DNA of 64,000 bases, from positions 2,728,001 to 2,792,000 of the forward strand of contig OZ255825.1 in NCBI GenBank assembly GCA_965277535.1, written 5' to 3'. The notes below the pieces were generated by a model that did no database searches, was not told the origin of the DNA, and worked only from the letters and a program-made list of their open reading frames with translations. Positions within the stretch are counted from its first letter, which is position 1; every line of letters begins with the position of its first letter. The translations under genes and the position numbers were made by a program. Shown here piece after piece: positions 1 through 9,539 of the stretch. The stretch is from Ilyomonas sp965277535. Lineage in GTDB: Bacteria; Bacteroidota; Bacteroidia; Chitinophagales; Chitinophagaceae.

Positions 1-33
1 TTTCAAAAACCGTGTTGTAAAGAATTATCGTAA

Positions 34-513
34 ATGACAATTATAAGACAATTTAAAATGAAAGTAAAAACCAACACGCGTAAAAAGACTTTGAAAAAAG
101 CTTTACTCATTACATTTTCTGTTCTGGCCTTTTTATTCGCAGTTTTATGTGTTCATATTTATGTGATGATGAAGCCAAAGCCAGCTTCACCCACAACCGT
201 TGCATTGGCACGGATTGATTTCAAGCAGCAAATCAATGGGGATGATGCACAAAAAATTTCAACCTGGTTGTACAGTCAAAAAGGAGTGCAACACGTGCTG
301 TGCAACCCCGAATCGCGCATAGCTGTTTTTAGTTTTTATCCTGCGAAAACAAACGCAGATAACATTGCGGCTAACCTTTCTACAAGCATGCATTACAATG
401 CGGTTAGATACATGCCAAGTGCAAAAGAAATGGCGCAGGGTTGCCCGGCCGGTTACGGAGGTGCTTCGTCCTTTAGCGCAAAAGTGTACGGCGTTATGAA
501 AAACATTTTTTAA
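34..513 (+). CDS. Membrane-anchored protein of unknown function
   Basis: About 159 residues. A basic N-terminus (KVKTNTRKKTLKK) is followed by one strongly hydrophobic helix (about residues 27-47). The rest is a soluble domain of about 100 residues whose alternation of charged and hydrophobic stretches and conserved-looking Cys (near residues 90 and 137) resembles the small ferredoxin-like folds of heavy-metal-associated proteins, but no CxxC metal site is present. An in-frame ATG at 58 is an equally plausible start. It is the first gene in the window, 33 bp before the globin-like lipoprotein gene, so the two may be cotranscribed. Function not recognised. Confidence 0.7.
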   Translation: MTIIRQFKMKVKTNTRKKTLKKALLITFSVLAFLFAVLCVHIYVMMKPKPASPTTVALARIDFKQQINGDDAQKISTWLYSQKGVQHVLCNPESRIAVFSFYPAKTNADNIAANLSTSMHYNAVRYMPSAKEMAQGCPAGYGGASSFSAKVYGVMKNIF

Positions 514-546
514 ACAATTATCCAAACATTTAATCATTTATTTTTT

Positions 547-1122
547 ATGAAAAAACTATCATTATTCGCTCTCGTAGTTATCTGCATTTCATCGTTCGGA
601 ATTATGTCGTGTCATAAAGACAATAATCCAACTAAAACATTAACCTTGTACGATTCTTTGGGAGGAACAGCTATGGTTCAGGATCCAACCAATCCATCAC
701 AAATGATTGAAAAAGGGAGACTTGGCATTCGTTCGGTTGTTGACAGCACCATTTTTGTAATTGCTGCCGATACTTCCATCAACAGTTATTTCATGGTATT
801 GTTATCGGAATATACAGCGGGTAACCTGACCGGCTTTGAAGAATTAAGTAAAAACCTTACCGATTTCTTTGCAGTGGCAACAGGTGCAAAAAATTATACT
901 TATACAGGTTTAAGCATGATGGCGGCGCACAACCCCAGCAAAAATGCACAAGATACAGTAGTCGCTAACCCACGCATCAGCAAAAAAGTGGATGCTGCTG
1001 ATTTCACTGAGTTTATTACTGACCTCGGAAAGGGAGCGAAGAAAAATGCGTTGCCAGACTATTTAATAGCAAGGGTAGCAGCGGTTGCAAGTAGTGTGCA
1101 AGGACAAGTTGTTCAGAGATAA
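547..1122 (+). CDS. Lipoprotein with truncated-hemoglobin-like domain
   Basis: 191 residues. The N-terminus is a lipoprotein signal with lipobox IMSC (lipidated Cys22). The mature part starts with LYDSLGG, matching the opening of group 1 truncated hemoglobins (YDxLGG), and later has the series NLTDFFAVATGA / YTGLSMMAAH (His128) / ISKKVDAADFTEFI, the same order as helices E to G of those globins, with His128 in the proximal position. Inference: a heme-binding globin fold exported to the periplasm or membrane surface, perhaps an oxygen or nitric-oxide sensor or scavenger. Truncated globins are usually cytoplasmic, so the lipoprotein form is unusual. The heme-binding role is not proven by sequence alone. 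Confidence 0.65.
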   Translation: MKKLSLFALVVICISSFGIMSCHKDNNPTKTLTLYDSLGGTAMVQDPTNPSQMIEKGRLGIRSVVDSTIFVIAADTSINSYFMVLLSEYTAGNLTGFEELSKNLTDFFAVATGAKNYTYTGLSMMAAHNPSKNAQDTVVANPRISKKVDAADFTEFITDLGKGAKKNALPDYLIARVAAVASSVQGQVVQR

Positions 1123-1146
1123 GCGATGTTTATTTGGTTATTCTTA

Positions 1147-1170
1147 AAGCCCCCGACATGTCGGGGGCTT
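1147..1170 (+). terminator. Rho-independent terminator after the globin-like gene
   Basis: A perfect 10-bp stem (AAGCCCCCGA / TCGGGGGCTT) with a CATG loop is followed by a T-rich run, 25 bp after the stop at 1122. Confidence 0.9.
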
Positions 1171-1289
1171 TTTTATTTGCTTGAATAAAAGGATTGTAAC
1201 AGACTGTTTGCGATGTATGGTTTGCCAACGTCAAACACTAACAAAAACAATTTTGTTTATTTTTACTAACAATCATTTTACTACTGTTT

Positions 1290-3266
1290 ATGATAAAGCC
1301 ACTCTGTTTTTTGTTTCTGTTGTCTTTCTTTTTTACTTCTTTGTTTGCGCAAACATCTTCTGTTGATAGTGGCATGTTTAACATTCACAAGTTTGCACAA
1401 AACATAGGCAAAGAAAAATGGATAAAAACAAAAAGGGGCGATACCATTGAATACAAAATAGATTTTAAATACGTTGACAGAGGAGCGCCGGTTGCGCTGA
1501 AAGCCACACTGGCATTGGCTTCCAGCCTTGAGCCCATTTCGTATCGTATTAAAGGCGGCACGTCAAGATTTTCTTCTATCAACGATTCTGTTGTTATTAA
1601 AAACAAAGCGGCTACTATAAAAGTAGATAGTTCTTTTTACACAAAAAATCTTACCGGTATCAACTTTCCGATTGCTGGCTATTCGCCTGCAACCACGCAA
1701 ATGTTGTTGATAAAATATTGGCAAAAACAAAAAGAGCCGCAACTCATTCACATGCTTCCGTTTGGCGATGCACAAATCAATAAAGATGGAGTGGATACCG
1801 TTTTATTCAACAATAAAAACATTGTGGTAAACCGCTATGTTATTAAAGGTTTAATCTGGGGAAATGAATTGTTGTGGACAGATGAAAATGGAGTTTTGAT
1901 TTGCTTAATTACCAACGATGCCGAAGGCGATAAGCAGGAGATAGTGCAGGAAGAATATGAGCCTTTGCTTTCAACCTTTATCAGCAAAGCGGCAGCAGAT
2001 GGCATGCGTTTGTTCACTAGCGGAGCCAGGCCTTCGTTTGAAAAACATAACGTGATTGCCATTACAAACGGAAACGTAATTGATGTAGAAAAAGGTTCAA
2101 CCATTGCCAATGCTACCGTGCTGATTGAAGAAGGAAAAATTAAAAATGTTGGTGCGGCTTCGTCAATAAAAATTCCAAAAGAAGCTTTTATAATTGATGC
2201 AAAAGGAAAAACAGTTTTGCCCGGCTTGTGGGATATGCACGCGCATTTTGAGCAGGCAGAATGGGGGCCTGCGTACCTTGCCGCAGGCGTAACCACAGTG
2301 CGCGATTGCGGTAACGAGTTTGTTTATATCAACGCAGTACAGAACGCCATTGATGAAGGAAAAGGTGTGGGTCCGCACATTGTAAAAGCGGGCATTATAG
2401 ATGGTAAAGGGCCGAAAGCACTTGGCATTGTGCAAGCCGATACAAAAGAAGAAGCGGTTAAAGAAGTTGATCGTTATAAAGAGGCCCATTTTGCACAGAT
2501 AAAAATTTATAGTTCCGTGAAGCCAGCCATTGTAAAAGCCATTTGCGATGAAGCACATCGTTTGGGCTTAACGGTAACCGGACACATACCCCAAGGCATG
2601 AATTTAATGCAAGGCGTTGATTCGGGAATGGATATGGTGAACCATGTACAGTATGTGTTTTCGGTGTTGAAGAAAAACAAAGATTTCAGTATTAACTGGG
2701 ACGATTCTACCAACAAAGCGGTACTCAGTTTTATAAAAGCGCACCATGTAGTGATTGATCCAACGTTAGGTGTATTTGAATTGTCGCTGCGTTCCTTAAG
2801 CGACAGCATCACTACCATAGAACCTGCTTTCGCAACATTACCACAGCCTTTGCAAGTGATTTTTAAAAACACAGGTATTCCCCAACAGCAATACAAAGCT
2901 TATGGCAAAAGCATAATGGATGCTTTTAAAAGCATTACAAAAAAGTTATACGACGATAGCATTACCATTGTTGCCGGAACCGATATGGACTTCCCGGGTT
3001 ATAGTGTTGACAGGGAATTAGAGTTGTATGTAGAAGCAGGTTTGACACCATTGCAAGCCATACAAACGGCAACGATTACACCGGCGCGCGTAATGAAGCG
3101 CGATGATAGTTACGGCTCGATTAAAGAAGGAAAAAACGCTGATGTAATTATTGTAGATGGCGACCCTTTGGAGAACATTCGCAACATCAGAAAGGTATCG
3201 GTGGTGATTAAAGATGGCAATGTGTATGATCCTGCACAGTTGCACGGGATTGCGGGATTTGAGTAA
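1290..3266 (+). CDS. Secreted amidohydrolase (imidazolonepropionase-like)
   Basis: 658 residues. A signal peptide ends at SLFAQ. Residues about 20-245 are an N-terminal beta-rich extension without a recognised domain. The C-terminal part is an amidohydrolase barrel: LPGLWDMHAHF carries the metal-binding HxH (His317, His319), TGHIPQ contains His432, NHVQYVF a further His, and AGTDMDFPG the catalytic Asp565. The C-terminal IKEGKNADVIIVDGDPL closes the urease-type beta domain. The family hydrolyses amide or ester bonds in small cyclic or dipeptide substrates; the substrate here cannot be read from sequence. Probably periplasmic. Confidence 0.85.
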   Translation: MIKPLCFLFLLSFFFTSLFAQTSSVDSGMFNIHKFAQNIGKEKWIKTKRGDTIEYKIDFKYVDRGAPVALKATLALASSLEPISYRIKGGTSRFSSINDSVVIKNKAATIKVDSSFYTKNLTGINFPIAGYSPATTQMLLIKYWQKQKEPQLIHMLPFGDAQINKDGVDTVLFNNKNIVVNRYVIKGLIWGNELLWTDENGVLICLITNDAEGDKQEIVQEEYEPLLSTFISKAAADGMRLFTSGARPSFEKHNVIAITNGNVIDVEKGSTIANATVLIEEGKIKNVGAASSIKIPKEAFIIDAKGKTVLPGLWDMHAHFEQAEWGPAYLAAGVTTVRDCGNEFVYINAVQNAIDEGKGVGPHIVKAGIIDGKGPKALGIVQADTKEEAVKEVDRYKEAHFAQIKIYSSVKPAIVKAICDEAHRLGLTVTGHIPQGMNLMQGVDSGMDMVNHVQYVFSVLKKNKDFSINWDDSTNKAVLSFIKAHHVVIDPTLGVFELSLRSLSDSITTIEPAFATLPQPLQVIFKNTGIPQQQYKAYGKSIMDAFKSITKKLYDDSITIVAGTDMDFPGYSVDRELELYVEAGLTPLQAIQTATITPARVMKRDDSYGSIKEGKNADVIIVDGDPLENIRNIRKVSVVIKDGNVYDPAQLHGIAGFE

Positions 3267-3324
3267 TAATCTTTATTAAACTGTCCTTCATTTTATTATT
3301 GATCCTCTTGTTTGGAGGTTATTA

Positions 3325-3525
3325 CTGAATCAACTGAATAGAAGATTTTTTGTTTACCAATGAGCGGTTGTTCATCACACAATAAATGCCAGCATTATGG
3401 TTGGCATAAGGTTGAATCGAATCTTTAGTACACTGCAATTTGTTGAAGAAAGCTTCTATCTCTGCCTGAGTTTCATAATCTGTTTTGCTACATCGTGTAA
3501 CAGTTGTTTCGTAGTGATATAAAAT
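3325..3525 (-). pseudogene. Startless open frame, possible gene remnant
   Basis: On the minus strand 67 codons stay open and end in TAA at 3322-3324. The translation is not low-complexity (it includes TDYETQAEIEAFFNKLQ and YANHNAGIYCVMNNRSL), but there is no start codon before the upstream stop at 3526-3528. Just upstream a second open stretch in another frame ends ITFTRVETTTISLE, echoing the YETTVTR at the start of the first, which suggests a decayed or duplicated small gene. Apart from this the 3267-3675 interval holds only the promoter-like region of the next gene. Confidence 0.35.
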
Positions 3526-3650
3526 TTACTCTAATGATATAGTTGTTGTTTCAACGCGTGTAAATGTTATTTTAAAAGCTTTATTTTTTGAAAGTGATGT
3601 AGGTTTATTCTTTGAATCATCAGGTAGTAAATTGTTGAAATTTATTCGCT

Positions 3651-3658
3651 TACTTTTG
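3651..3658 (+). promoter_or_regulatory. Bacteroidota -7 box (TACTTTTG) for the hybrid regulator
   Basis: TACTTTTG fits the Bacteroidota -7 consensus TAnnTTTG and lies 17 nt before the ATG at 3676. A clean -33 TTG at the usual spacing is not evident, so support is partial. Confidence 0.4.
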
Positions 3659-3675
3659 ATATAACCGATAACAAA

Positions 3676-6600
3676 ATGCGCTTACTGAGAACAATACCAG
3701 CTTTTGTTTTTGCCGTATTATTCATACCTGTTTTTACAGTAAACATATTTGCTCAATCTATTCATAATCTTTCTACCAAAGATGGTTTGCCACAATCATT
3801 TGTTTCGGGACTGGAGCAGGATGAGCAGGGATTTATATGGATTGGTACGCGGAACGGATTGGTTCAGTACGACGGAACTCAGTTTGTAAGCTTTCAGCAC
3901 AATATAAATAATTCTGCATCGGTTGCTTCCAATATTGTAAACTGGCTCAGCAAAGACAAAGCAAATCATATATGGATAGAATATGAGTCAGGTGAAATTG
4001 ATGTGATTGATCCGGCTTCGCAACAGATACAGCATGTTGTAAGCAATCAGTCTAAAAATCCCCTGCCGGTTTTTATAAGAAGAGGCTGGCTGTTTACATC
4101 GAAAGGCATTTTTGTAAGTATTAAAACAAGTGTAGGGTTAAACAGTTACGACACTGCAACAAAACAGCTTCAGTTACTTACACCAGCCAATTCCCATTTA
4201 CCGTCGGTTACTGTAAATGGTTTAATGGAAACTAACAACGGGCAAATTTGGGTGGTAAGCCCTACGGCAATCAGCCTTTTTAATGATAAAACCAAACACT
4301 TTACCAACTTTGTTATTCCCTTCAGGCTTGAGTTTAGCAATATATACAGCACCGATGACCAGGTGATTGACGTGCATGAGCGCAGCAACGGTGAATTGAT
4401 GTGGGGCGATGCTAAAAGACTATTCTTCTTCAACCCCAAAACCAAAACATTTCGCACAGTTGATCTGCCGCAGTATTTTATGTATGGAATAAAATGGATA
4501 CGAAACGGCCCTGACGGCAACGACTATCTGGAAGCGAATGGCGAAATTTATGAATATACAGATGACACCGGTTTGGTTGCTATTTCCAAAGTACCGATGA
4601 GTAATCCAACGTATGCACGATCTTTTCTTATAGATAAATCAGGGCTGATGTGGGTAGGAACCAATGCAGAAGGCATTTATCAAATCAATTCAAACAACCC
4701 TTTCTTTCAATCTTTTGCCTATAAAAATGATTTTGGCGCTGATGTTTTAATGGATGAGTTCGGTTTATCGCTGGAAGAAGATTTTGGCTGGACAGATATC
4801 AACCAAAACTTTTCTGCTTCCGGCTATCACATCCGTTCGTTTTATGATGATAAAAAACAACTATGGATTGCTTTAAAAGAAAATGTGTGGTATAAAAATA
4901 ATACCACCGGCGCATGGAAGGCGCTGCCACGCGTGCCTTATTTAACTGATAATTATCTTACCAACAACAGCCAGATGACAGGCGCCATACCCATAAAAGG
5001 CATTTGTGCTGGCCCGGGAGGAACCATATTCGTTTCAGGATACAAAACAAACATTGTTCAGTACAGTTTTAGCACCAATAGCTGGACAGAATTTTTGAAT
5101 GATACCACAGTAGAAGCATTTATCAGCAATACGGCATCTTTACCACAGTATTTGTTTGCAGACAGTGATAAGATATGGATGACCCTTAGCAATGACGGCT
5201 TGCTCCAAATTGATATAAAAACAAAAAACATTGTACCGCTTACAGAAGGCACTACTGCGGGCAGCCTGCCTACCAACCAGTTGCTTGGGCTGATGCCAGA
5301 CCCGTTTCGGACAAATATTTTATGGATAGGCAGTTACCAGGGATTGATTGCACTGGATAAGAAAACAATGCGTTTCCAAACGTTTTCGGTGGATGAAGGA
5401 TTGCCCGACAATACCATCTATTCTATTCAAACAGATCAGAATGGCAACCTATGGCTGAGCACGAATAAAGGATTGTGCCGGTTTAATCCACAAACACACC
5501 AGGTACGGATTTTTCAAACGGGGAACGGTTTGCCGGGCGATGAGTTTAACAGGTTTCACCATTTTAAATTACCGGATAATGAACTCATATTCGGCGGTAC
5601 AGATGGCTGGGTGAAGTTTGATCCGCTTTCTTTTAAAGATGATACTTTTAAACCTGAAGTTGCACTCACGGGCTTAAAAGTAAATTATGTGAAAGCATTG
5701 CCAGATTCAGCCGAATATCTTCCCAAACCGCTTAACCTGATAGATACACTGCCATTAAACTATAACCAAAACACAATAACATTACAGTTCTCCGCACTGC
5801 AATTCAACCAGCCACAGGATAACTTGTACCGGTATAAACTGGAAGGCTATGACAAAGACTGGATATATGCACACAATACACATGAAGCCAATTACACACA
5901 GTTACCACCCGGCCATTACTTTTTTTATATCAATGCAAGCAATACAACAGGAAAATGGAGTCCTTATATTAAAAAGATAGCGGTTATCATTACACCTCCC
6001 TGGTGGGCAAGCGTCATGGCGTATATCTGTTATGGGATCATTGCTATTGGATTGATATGGGGATTTATACGCTATCGCATTGCGCAGGGTATTATGAAGA
6101 AAGAGATCGAATTGAAGGAAATCGAAGCCTTGCAATTGAAAGAATTGGACGAGCTGAAAACCCGTTTCTTTTCAAACATAACTCATGAATTTCGGACACC
6201 GCTTACGCTGATAATCGGTCCGGCTGAACAACTGAAAAGCCCCAACATGGATCCATCCAAACAAAAAGGCGTTGCAGATACCATTATCAGCAATGCAAAA
6301 CAACTTTTGGTGTTGGTAAACCGCTTGCTCGATCTGTCGAAGTTGGAAGCAAAAGCATTAAAAATTTATGAACAAAAAGGAAGTCCCGCTTCTGTTGTAG
6401 GCGCCATTGTGCACTCGTTTGAATTTAGTGCAAAAACAAACGAAGTGGCTTTGTCATTCACCAACCATACAAATGGTGTAAAAGGATGGTTTTATGCCGA
6501 TGCATTAGAGCGCATTGTTTATAATCTTGTATCTAATGCCTTGAAGTTTACGCCTGCGAGTGGCAGTGTGTTTGTTGAGTTGAACGGGGAAAAAGAGTCT

Positions 6601-7695
6601 ATTATATTAACGGTAAAAGACACTGGCATCGGTATCAATGAAAACGAGCAGTTACACATTTTTGAACGATACCATCAAGGCGATAAGCGGGGCAGTTTAT
6701 CAGAAAATGAAACAAAAAGGGGCACAGGGTTAGGGCTTGCCCTGGTAAAAGAACTGGTTGATTTGCAGCAGGGAACTATAATAATTGAAAGTTCTGCCGA
6801 CGACGCGCAACCAACAGGAACGAGCTTCACCCTAACGCTTCCATTTCGCGAGGAAGAAGCAGAGTTGGTAATGACAAATGGAGAAGAATTGCCATCTGCG
6901 GAATGGGTTACTGATGACGCAAACGCAAAGCTTCCGTTGGTGCTATTGGTGGAAGATAATTTGGAAATAACCGAATTTCTAAAAGCAGCTTTACACAACA
7001 ATTACCGTGTGCAATCTGCACCGAATGGAAAGAACGGTTTTGAGGCAGCACTTGCCGCCATGCCGGATCTTATCGTCAGCGATGTAGTGATGCCGGAGAT
7101 GGATGGATATGATTTTTGTTCCAAAATCAAAAATGACATACGCACAAGCCATATTCCAGTAATCTTATTGACAGCAAAAGCGTCACATGATAACCTGATA
7201 GAAGGGCTTTCGCGCGGAGCCGATGATTATCTTACCAAGCCATTGTATCCTTCCGAGTTTTTATTGCGCATTCACAATCTTCTCGAAAGACAAAAAAGAT
7301 TGCGGGAGAAAGTAAAAGCAGAAATCAGAGCGCCTGAAGAAAAAAGGGCAAAACCAAACGAGACCGAACAAGACCCGTTCGTTAAAAAGCTATATGATAT
7401 CATTGAAGAATACTTAGATGATCCGCTCTTTGGTGTTGATCAGTTGGTGGATATGTTGGAAATAAGCCGCACCAGCCTGCACCGTAAATTAAAAGCCATT
7501 ACTGGTTTATCAACCAGCGAATTCATACGTCTTTACCGTTTAAAGCGCTCCACTGCTTTTTTGAAAGAGGGTCACAGCAGTACCGATACTGCTTATTACA
7601 GTGGTTTTGGAAGTGTGGCTTATTATACCAAATGCTTCCGCGAAACGTATGGCATCACACCTGGCGAATACATTCGCAGGGAAAATGTGCAATAA
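3676..7695 (+). CDS. Hybrid two-component system regulator (HTCS)
   Basis: 1339 residues, one of the one-protein sensor-regulators typical of Bacteroidota. In order: signal peptide ending IFAQS; two-bladed beta-propeller sensor with repeated GLxQ..FIWIGTRNGL-type motifs (about 25-690); Y_Y_Y domain (about 700-770); one membrane helix (about 776-800); histidine kinase with H-box FFSNITHEFRTPLTLI (His837), N-box NLVSNALKFTP and G-box GTGLGLALV; receiver domain with phospho-acceptor Asp1136 in IVSDVVMPEMDG; and a C-terminal AraC DNA-binding domain (about 1235-1339). Such proteins sense oligosaccharides in the periplasm and switch on polysaccharide-use genes. No SusC/SusD pair is adjacent; the nearest glycan gene is the GH31 at 9536, so its target is uncertain. 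Confidence 0.95.
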   Translation: MRLLRTIPAFVFAVLFIPVFTVNIFAQSIHNLSTKDGLPQSFVSGLEQDEQGFIWIGTRNGLVQYDGTQFVSFQHNINNSASVASNIVNWLSKDKANHIWIEYESGEIDVIDPASQQIQHVVSNQSKNPLPVFIRRGWLFTSKGIFVSIKTSVGLNSYDTATKQLQLLTPANSHLPSVTVNGLMETNNGQIWVVSPTAISLFNDKTKHFTNFVIPFRLEFSNIYSTDDQVIDVHERSNGELMWGDAKRLFFFNPKTKTFRTVDLPQYFMYGIKWIRNGPDGNDYLEANGEIYEYTDDTGLVAISKVPMSNPTYARSFLIDKSGLMWVGTNAEGIYQINSNNPFFQSFAYKNDFGADVLMDEFGLSLEEDFGWTDINQNFSASGYHIRSFYDDKKQLWIALKENVWYKNNTTGAWKALPRVPYLTDNYLTNNSQMTGAIPIKGICAGPGGTIFVSGYKTNIVQYSFSTNSWTEFLNDTTVEAFISNTASLPQYLFADSDKIWMTLSNDGLLQIDIKTKNIVPLTEGTTAGSLPTNQLLGLMPDPFRTNILWIGSYQGLIALDKKTMRFQTFSVDEGLPDNTIYSIQTDQNGNLWLSTNKGLCRFNPQTHQVRIFQTGNGLPGDEFNRFHHFKLPDNELIFGGTDGWVKFDPLSFKDDTFKPEVALTGLKVNYVKALPDSAEYLPKPLNLIDTLPLNYNQNTITLQFSALQFNQPQDNLYRYKLEGYDKDWIYAHNTHEANYTQLPPGHYFFYINASNTTGKWSPYIKKIAVIITPPWWASVMAYICYGIIAIGLIWGFIRYRIAQGIMKKEIELKEIEALQLKELDELKTRFFSNITHEFRTPLTLIIGPAEQLKSPNMDPSKQKGVADTIISNAKQLLVLVNRLLDLSKLEAKALKIYEQKGSPASVVGAIVHSFEFSAKTNEVALSFTNHTNGVKGWFYADALERIVYNLVSNALKFTPASGSVFVELNGEKESIILTVKDTGIGINENEQLHIFERYHQGDKRGSLSENETKRGTGLGLALVKELVDLQQGTIIIESSADDAQPTGTSFTLTLPFREEEAELVMTNGEELPSAEWVTDDANAKLPLVLLVEDNLEITEFLKAALHNNYRVQSAPNGKNGFEAALAAMPDLIVSDVVMPEMDGYDFCSKIKNDIRTSHIPVILLTAKASHDNLIEGLSRGADDYLTKPLYPSEFLLRIHNLLERQKRLREKVKAEIRAPEEKRAKPNETEQDPFVKKLYDIIEEYLDDPLFGVDQLVDMLEISRTSLHRKLKAITGLSTSEFIRLYRLKRSTAFLKEGHSSTDTAYYSGFGSVAYYTKCFRETYGITPGEYIRRENVQ

Positions 7696-7892
7696 AGTAT
7701 TCTCCTGATTTTACACAAATCCATCCTCTTTTTTCTACAAAAACAAACCTGAAACAAAATTGATATTGTTTTGAAACAACAGTGATAAGCCTGTAACAAA
7801 ATTGATAGCCGGCTGAAACATATCGTATAACGTTCCCGCTGTTTGATCCTGAATTTTACATCATCAAAGTAAAACGCCAAAACATCTTGACA

Positions 7893-8357
7893 ATGGGAAA
7901 ATTCATAAAAAAATTTGAGCAGTATATAAGTTACATACTAATGACTGCGGTAGTTGTTTACATCTGTTTCCAGGTGATTGTATTGGTATGGGAATCTTAT
8001 AATGCTTACTCATCCAGGCTTCGTGACGTAGGATTTGATTATACCGCGCTTTATGGCAAAAGTGTTTTCATTACCTTTTTCAATATACTATTAGCCCTGG
8101 AAGTATTAGAAACAGTCAAAGTATTTAATAGAGACCACGATGTAAAGATTATGATTATCCTGATTGTTTGCATGATAGCAGTCAGTCGTAAAATTCTTGC
8201 ATTGGATATTCACATAAGTGGTGTTGAAGGCGAGTTTGCGGTAGCAGCACTTGTGGTTAGTTTGGCACTCAGCTACTATCTTATTATGAAAACTATGGCC
8301 GGAAAAAATGTAAAGAACCATGATCAGGTTGGTAACAATGATTCGTTGGTTCCATAA
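7893..8357 (+). CDS. PsiE-like membrane protein
   Basis: 154 residues, four predicted membrane helices. The segment FFNILLALEVLETVKVF, followed by IILIVCMIAVSRKIL, matches the core of the PsiE (phosphate-starvation-inducible E) family. ATG at 7893 is chosen; a TTG two codons upstream would add only two residues. Upstream, 7696-7892 holds AT-rich sequence with a variant of the window's recurrent ACAAAAACAAAC word. The family's biochemical role is unknown. Confidence 0.65.
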   Translation: MGKFIKKFEQYISYILMTAVVVYICFQVIVLVWESYNAYSSRLRDVGFDYTALYGKSVFITFFNILLALEVLETVKVFNRDHDVKIMIILIVCMIAVSRKILALDIHISGVEGEFAVAALVVSLALSYYLIMKTMAGKNVKNHDQVGNNDSLVP

Positions 8358-8475
8358 TACAAATCATGCTACTTTATAAGAGGAGTTTATTAATTCAATT
8401 ATCACGGTTTTGTCTGTTTTATCTCTTTGAGAAAAGGTGTAAAAGAAAAAGTGATTCTATACAAAGCTTCTAACA

Positions 8476-8979
8476 ATGAGTGAAAATAGCCTGGCTAACA
8501 AAAAGCATAGAAAGACAACCAGGAGCTTTTTATTATTAAGTATCAGTATTGTTTTCATTCTGCCTCTTTTGTCAGTTGCATTTGAAGAAATTGCCAAAGG
8601 CACAACAACCAGTTGGCAATTGATTGGAAAGTGGTTTATTTTCTGGGTGCTTGGCATTCAGCTTTTCACAATTGGCATTAGACAAGCTTCAGATCCTGCT
8701 TCCGAAGCCCTAAAAATCTTCAAATTAAATGGTAAGAATGTTTATGTAATCATCAGGCAGTTAGGGTTTGCAAATATCAGTCTTGGCATACTGGGTATTC
8801 TCTCTTTAATCAACAATCACTGGCGGCAAATCGGAGCGATTTCAGGCATTTCATTTTTTGGATTTGCAGTATTGCAGAACCTCTCTCAAAAAGTAAAAAC
8901 AAGAAATGAAATCATTGCTGTGATTTCAGATACACTCACATCTGTAGTCATGTTATTGTATCTGCTTTTTACATTCTAA
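8476..8979 (+). CDS. Four-helix membrane protein, DUF6790-like
   Basis: 167 residues with helices at about 17-37, 47-67, 92-112 and 145-165. FWVLGIQLFTIGIRQASDP and the following IFKLNG are reminiscent of the DUF6790 family of small integral membrane proteins. It follows the PsiE-like gene by 118 bp on the same strand. Function unknown. Confidence 0.55.
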   Translation: MSENSLANKKHRKTTRSFLLLSISIVFILPLLSVAFEEIAKGTTTSWQLIGKWFIFWVLGIQLFTIGIRQASDPASEALKIFKLNGKNVYVIIRQLGFANISLGILGILSLINNHWRQIGAISGISFFGFAVLQNLSQKVKTRNEIIAVISDTLTSVVMLLYLLFTF

Positions 8980-9052
8980 AAAAATGGGCAAAAACAAATC
9001 TGAACAAAAATGTGCAATTCTTCTGCAACAAATTTATAGCTGTTGCACACAT

Positions 9053-9208
9053 GTTCCGTAGGAACAGCAGGTGGGTAGAAGAAAGCGGATGAATCATAAA
9101 CCTCGTTCCATCGGAACGATACAAAAAAGATACATATAGTACCAGAATGGAACGGAACTACGTTTGGTTTTGCACTATTTTCTACCTATCTGCTGTTCCT
9201 GGCGGAAC
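9053..9208. repeat. Inverted-repeat element (MITE/REP-like)
   Basis: The left arm 9053-9080 (GTTCCGTAGGAACAGCAGG...) is the near reverse complement of the right arm 9180-9208 (...CTGCTGTTCCTGGCGGAAC). A smaller hairpin, CGTTCCATCGGAACG, lies at 9104-9118. The element occupies most of the 338-bp gap between 8979 and 9318 and shows no coding potential. GTTCCxxxGGAAC-type palindromes are a common dispersed repeat in this phylum. The rest of the gap contains one GCAAAAACAAA copy at 8988. Confidence 0.75.
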
Positions 9209-9317
9209 AGTTTTGAACTGGTGCTTTCAACACTCTGTTGCGTAATAAAAATATTATACGTTTCAGAGCAAATTCTACATTTTATCATTCATTAAACAAT
9301 CAATAAGCTTCACACTT

Positions 9318-9539
9318 ATGCAAAGAAGAAATTTTATGAAAGGCTTCATTGGCGCAGGCGCACTGCTTCCGCTATCGCAAACAAATTTGTTTGCTTCTGC
9401 ACAAAAAACAAGCAATTACCAAACGCCGGCTTTATCACCACAATTGGTATTCTTCAAAAATGGGGACGATGAGTTCAAGGTTCTGTTACCCACTATTTAT
9501 TTTTCGATATTCTCTTCACTATTTATTTCTTTTTTATGA
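9318..9539 (+). pseudogene. Truncated Tat-signal protein gene
   Basis: The 73-codon frame begins with a twin-arginine signal (MQRRNFMKGFIGAGALLPLS) and about 25 residues that look like the start of a mature secreted enzyme (up to NGDDEFKVLLP). It then runs into sequence with the character of a 5' untranslated region (YFSIFSSLFISFL). The TGA stop overlaps the ATG of the GH31 gene (ATGA at 9536-9539). The Tat signal is convincing but the protein has no body, so this looks like the 5' end of a gene deleted when the GH31 region was joined to it. Alternatively it acts as a short leader frame coupled to GH31 translation. Confidence 0.6.

Noticed and set aside
1181..1366. A 61-codon frame before the amidohydrolase
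   Set aside because: It overlaps the amidohydrolase signal peptide in another frame and has no coding character.
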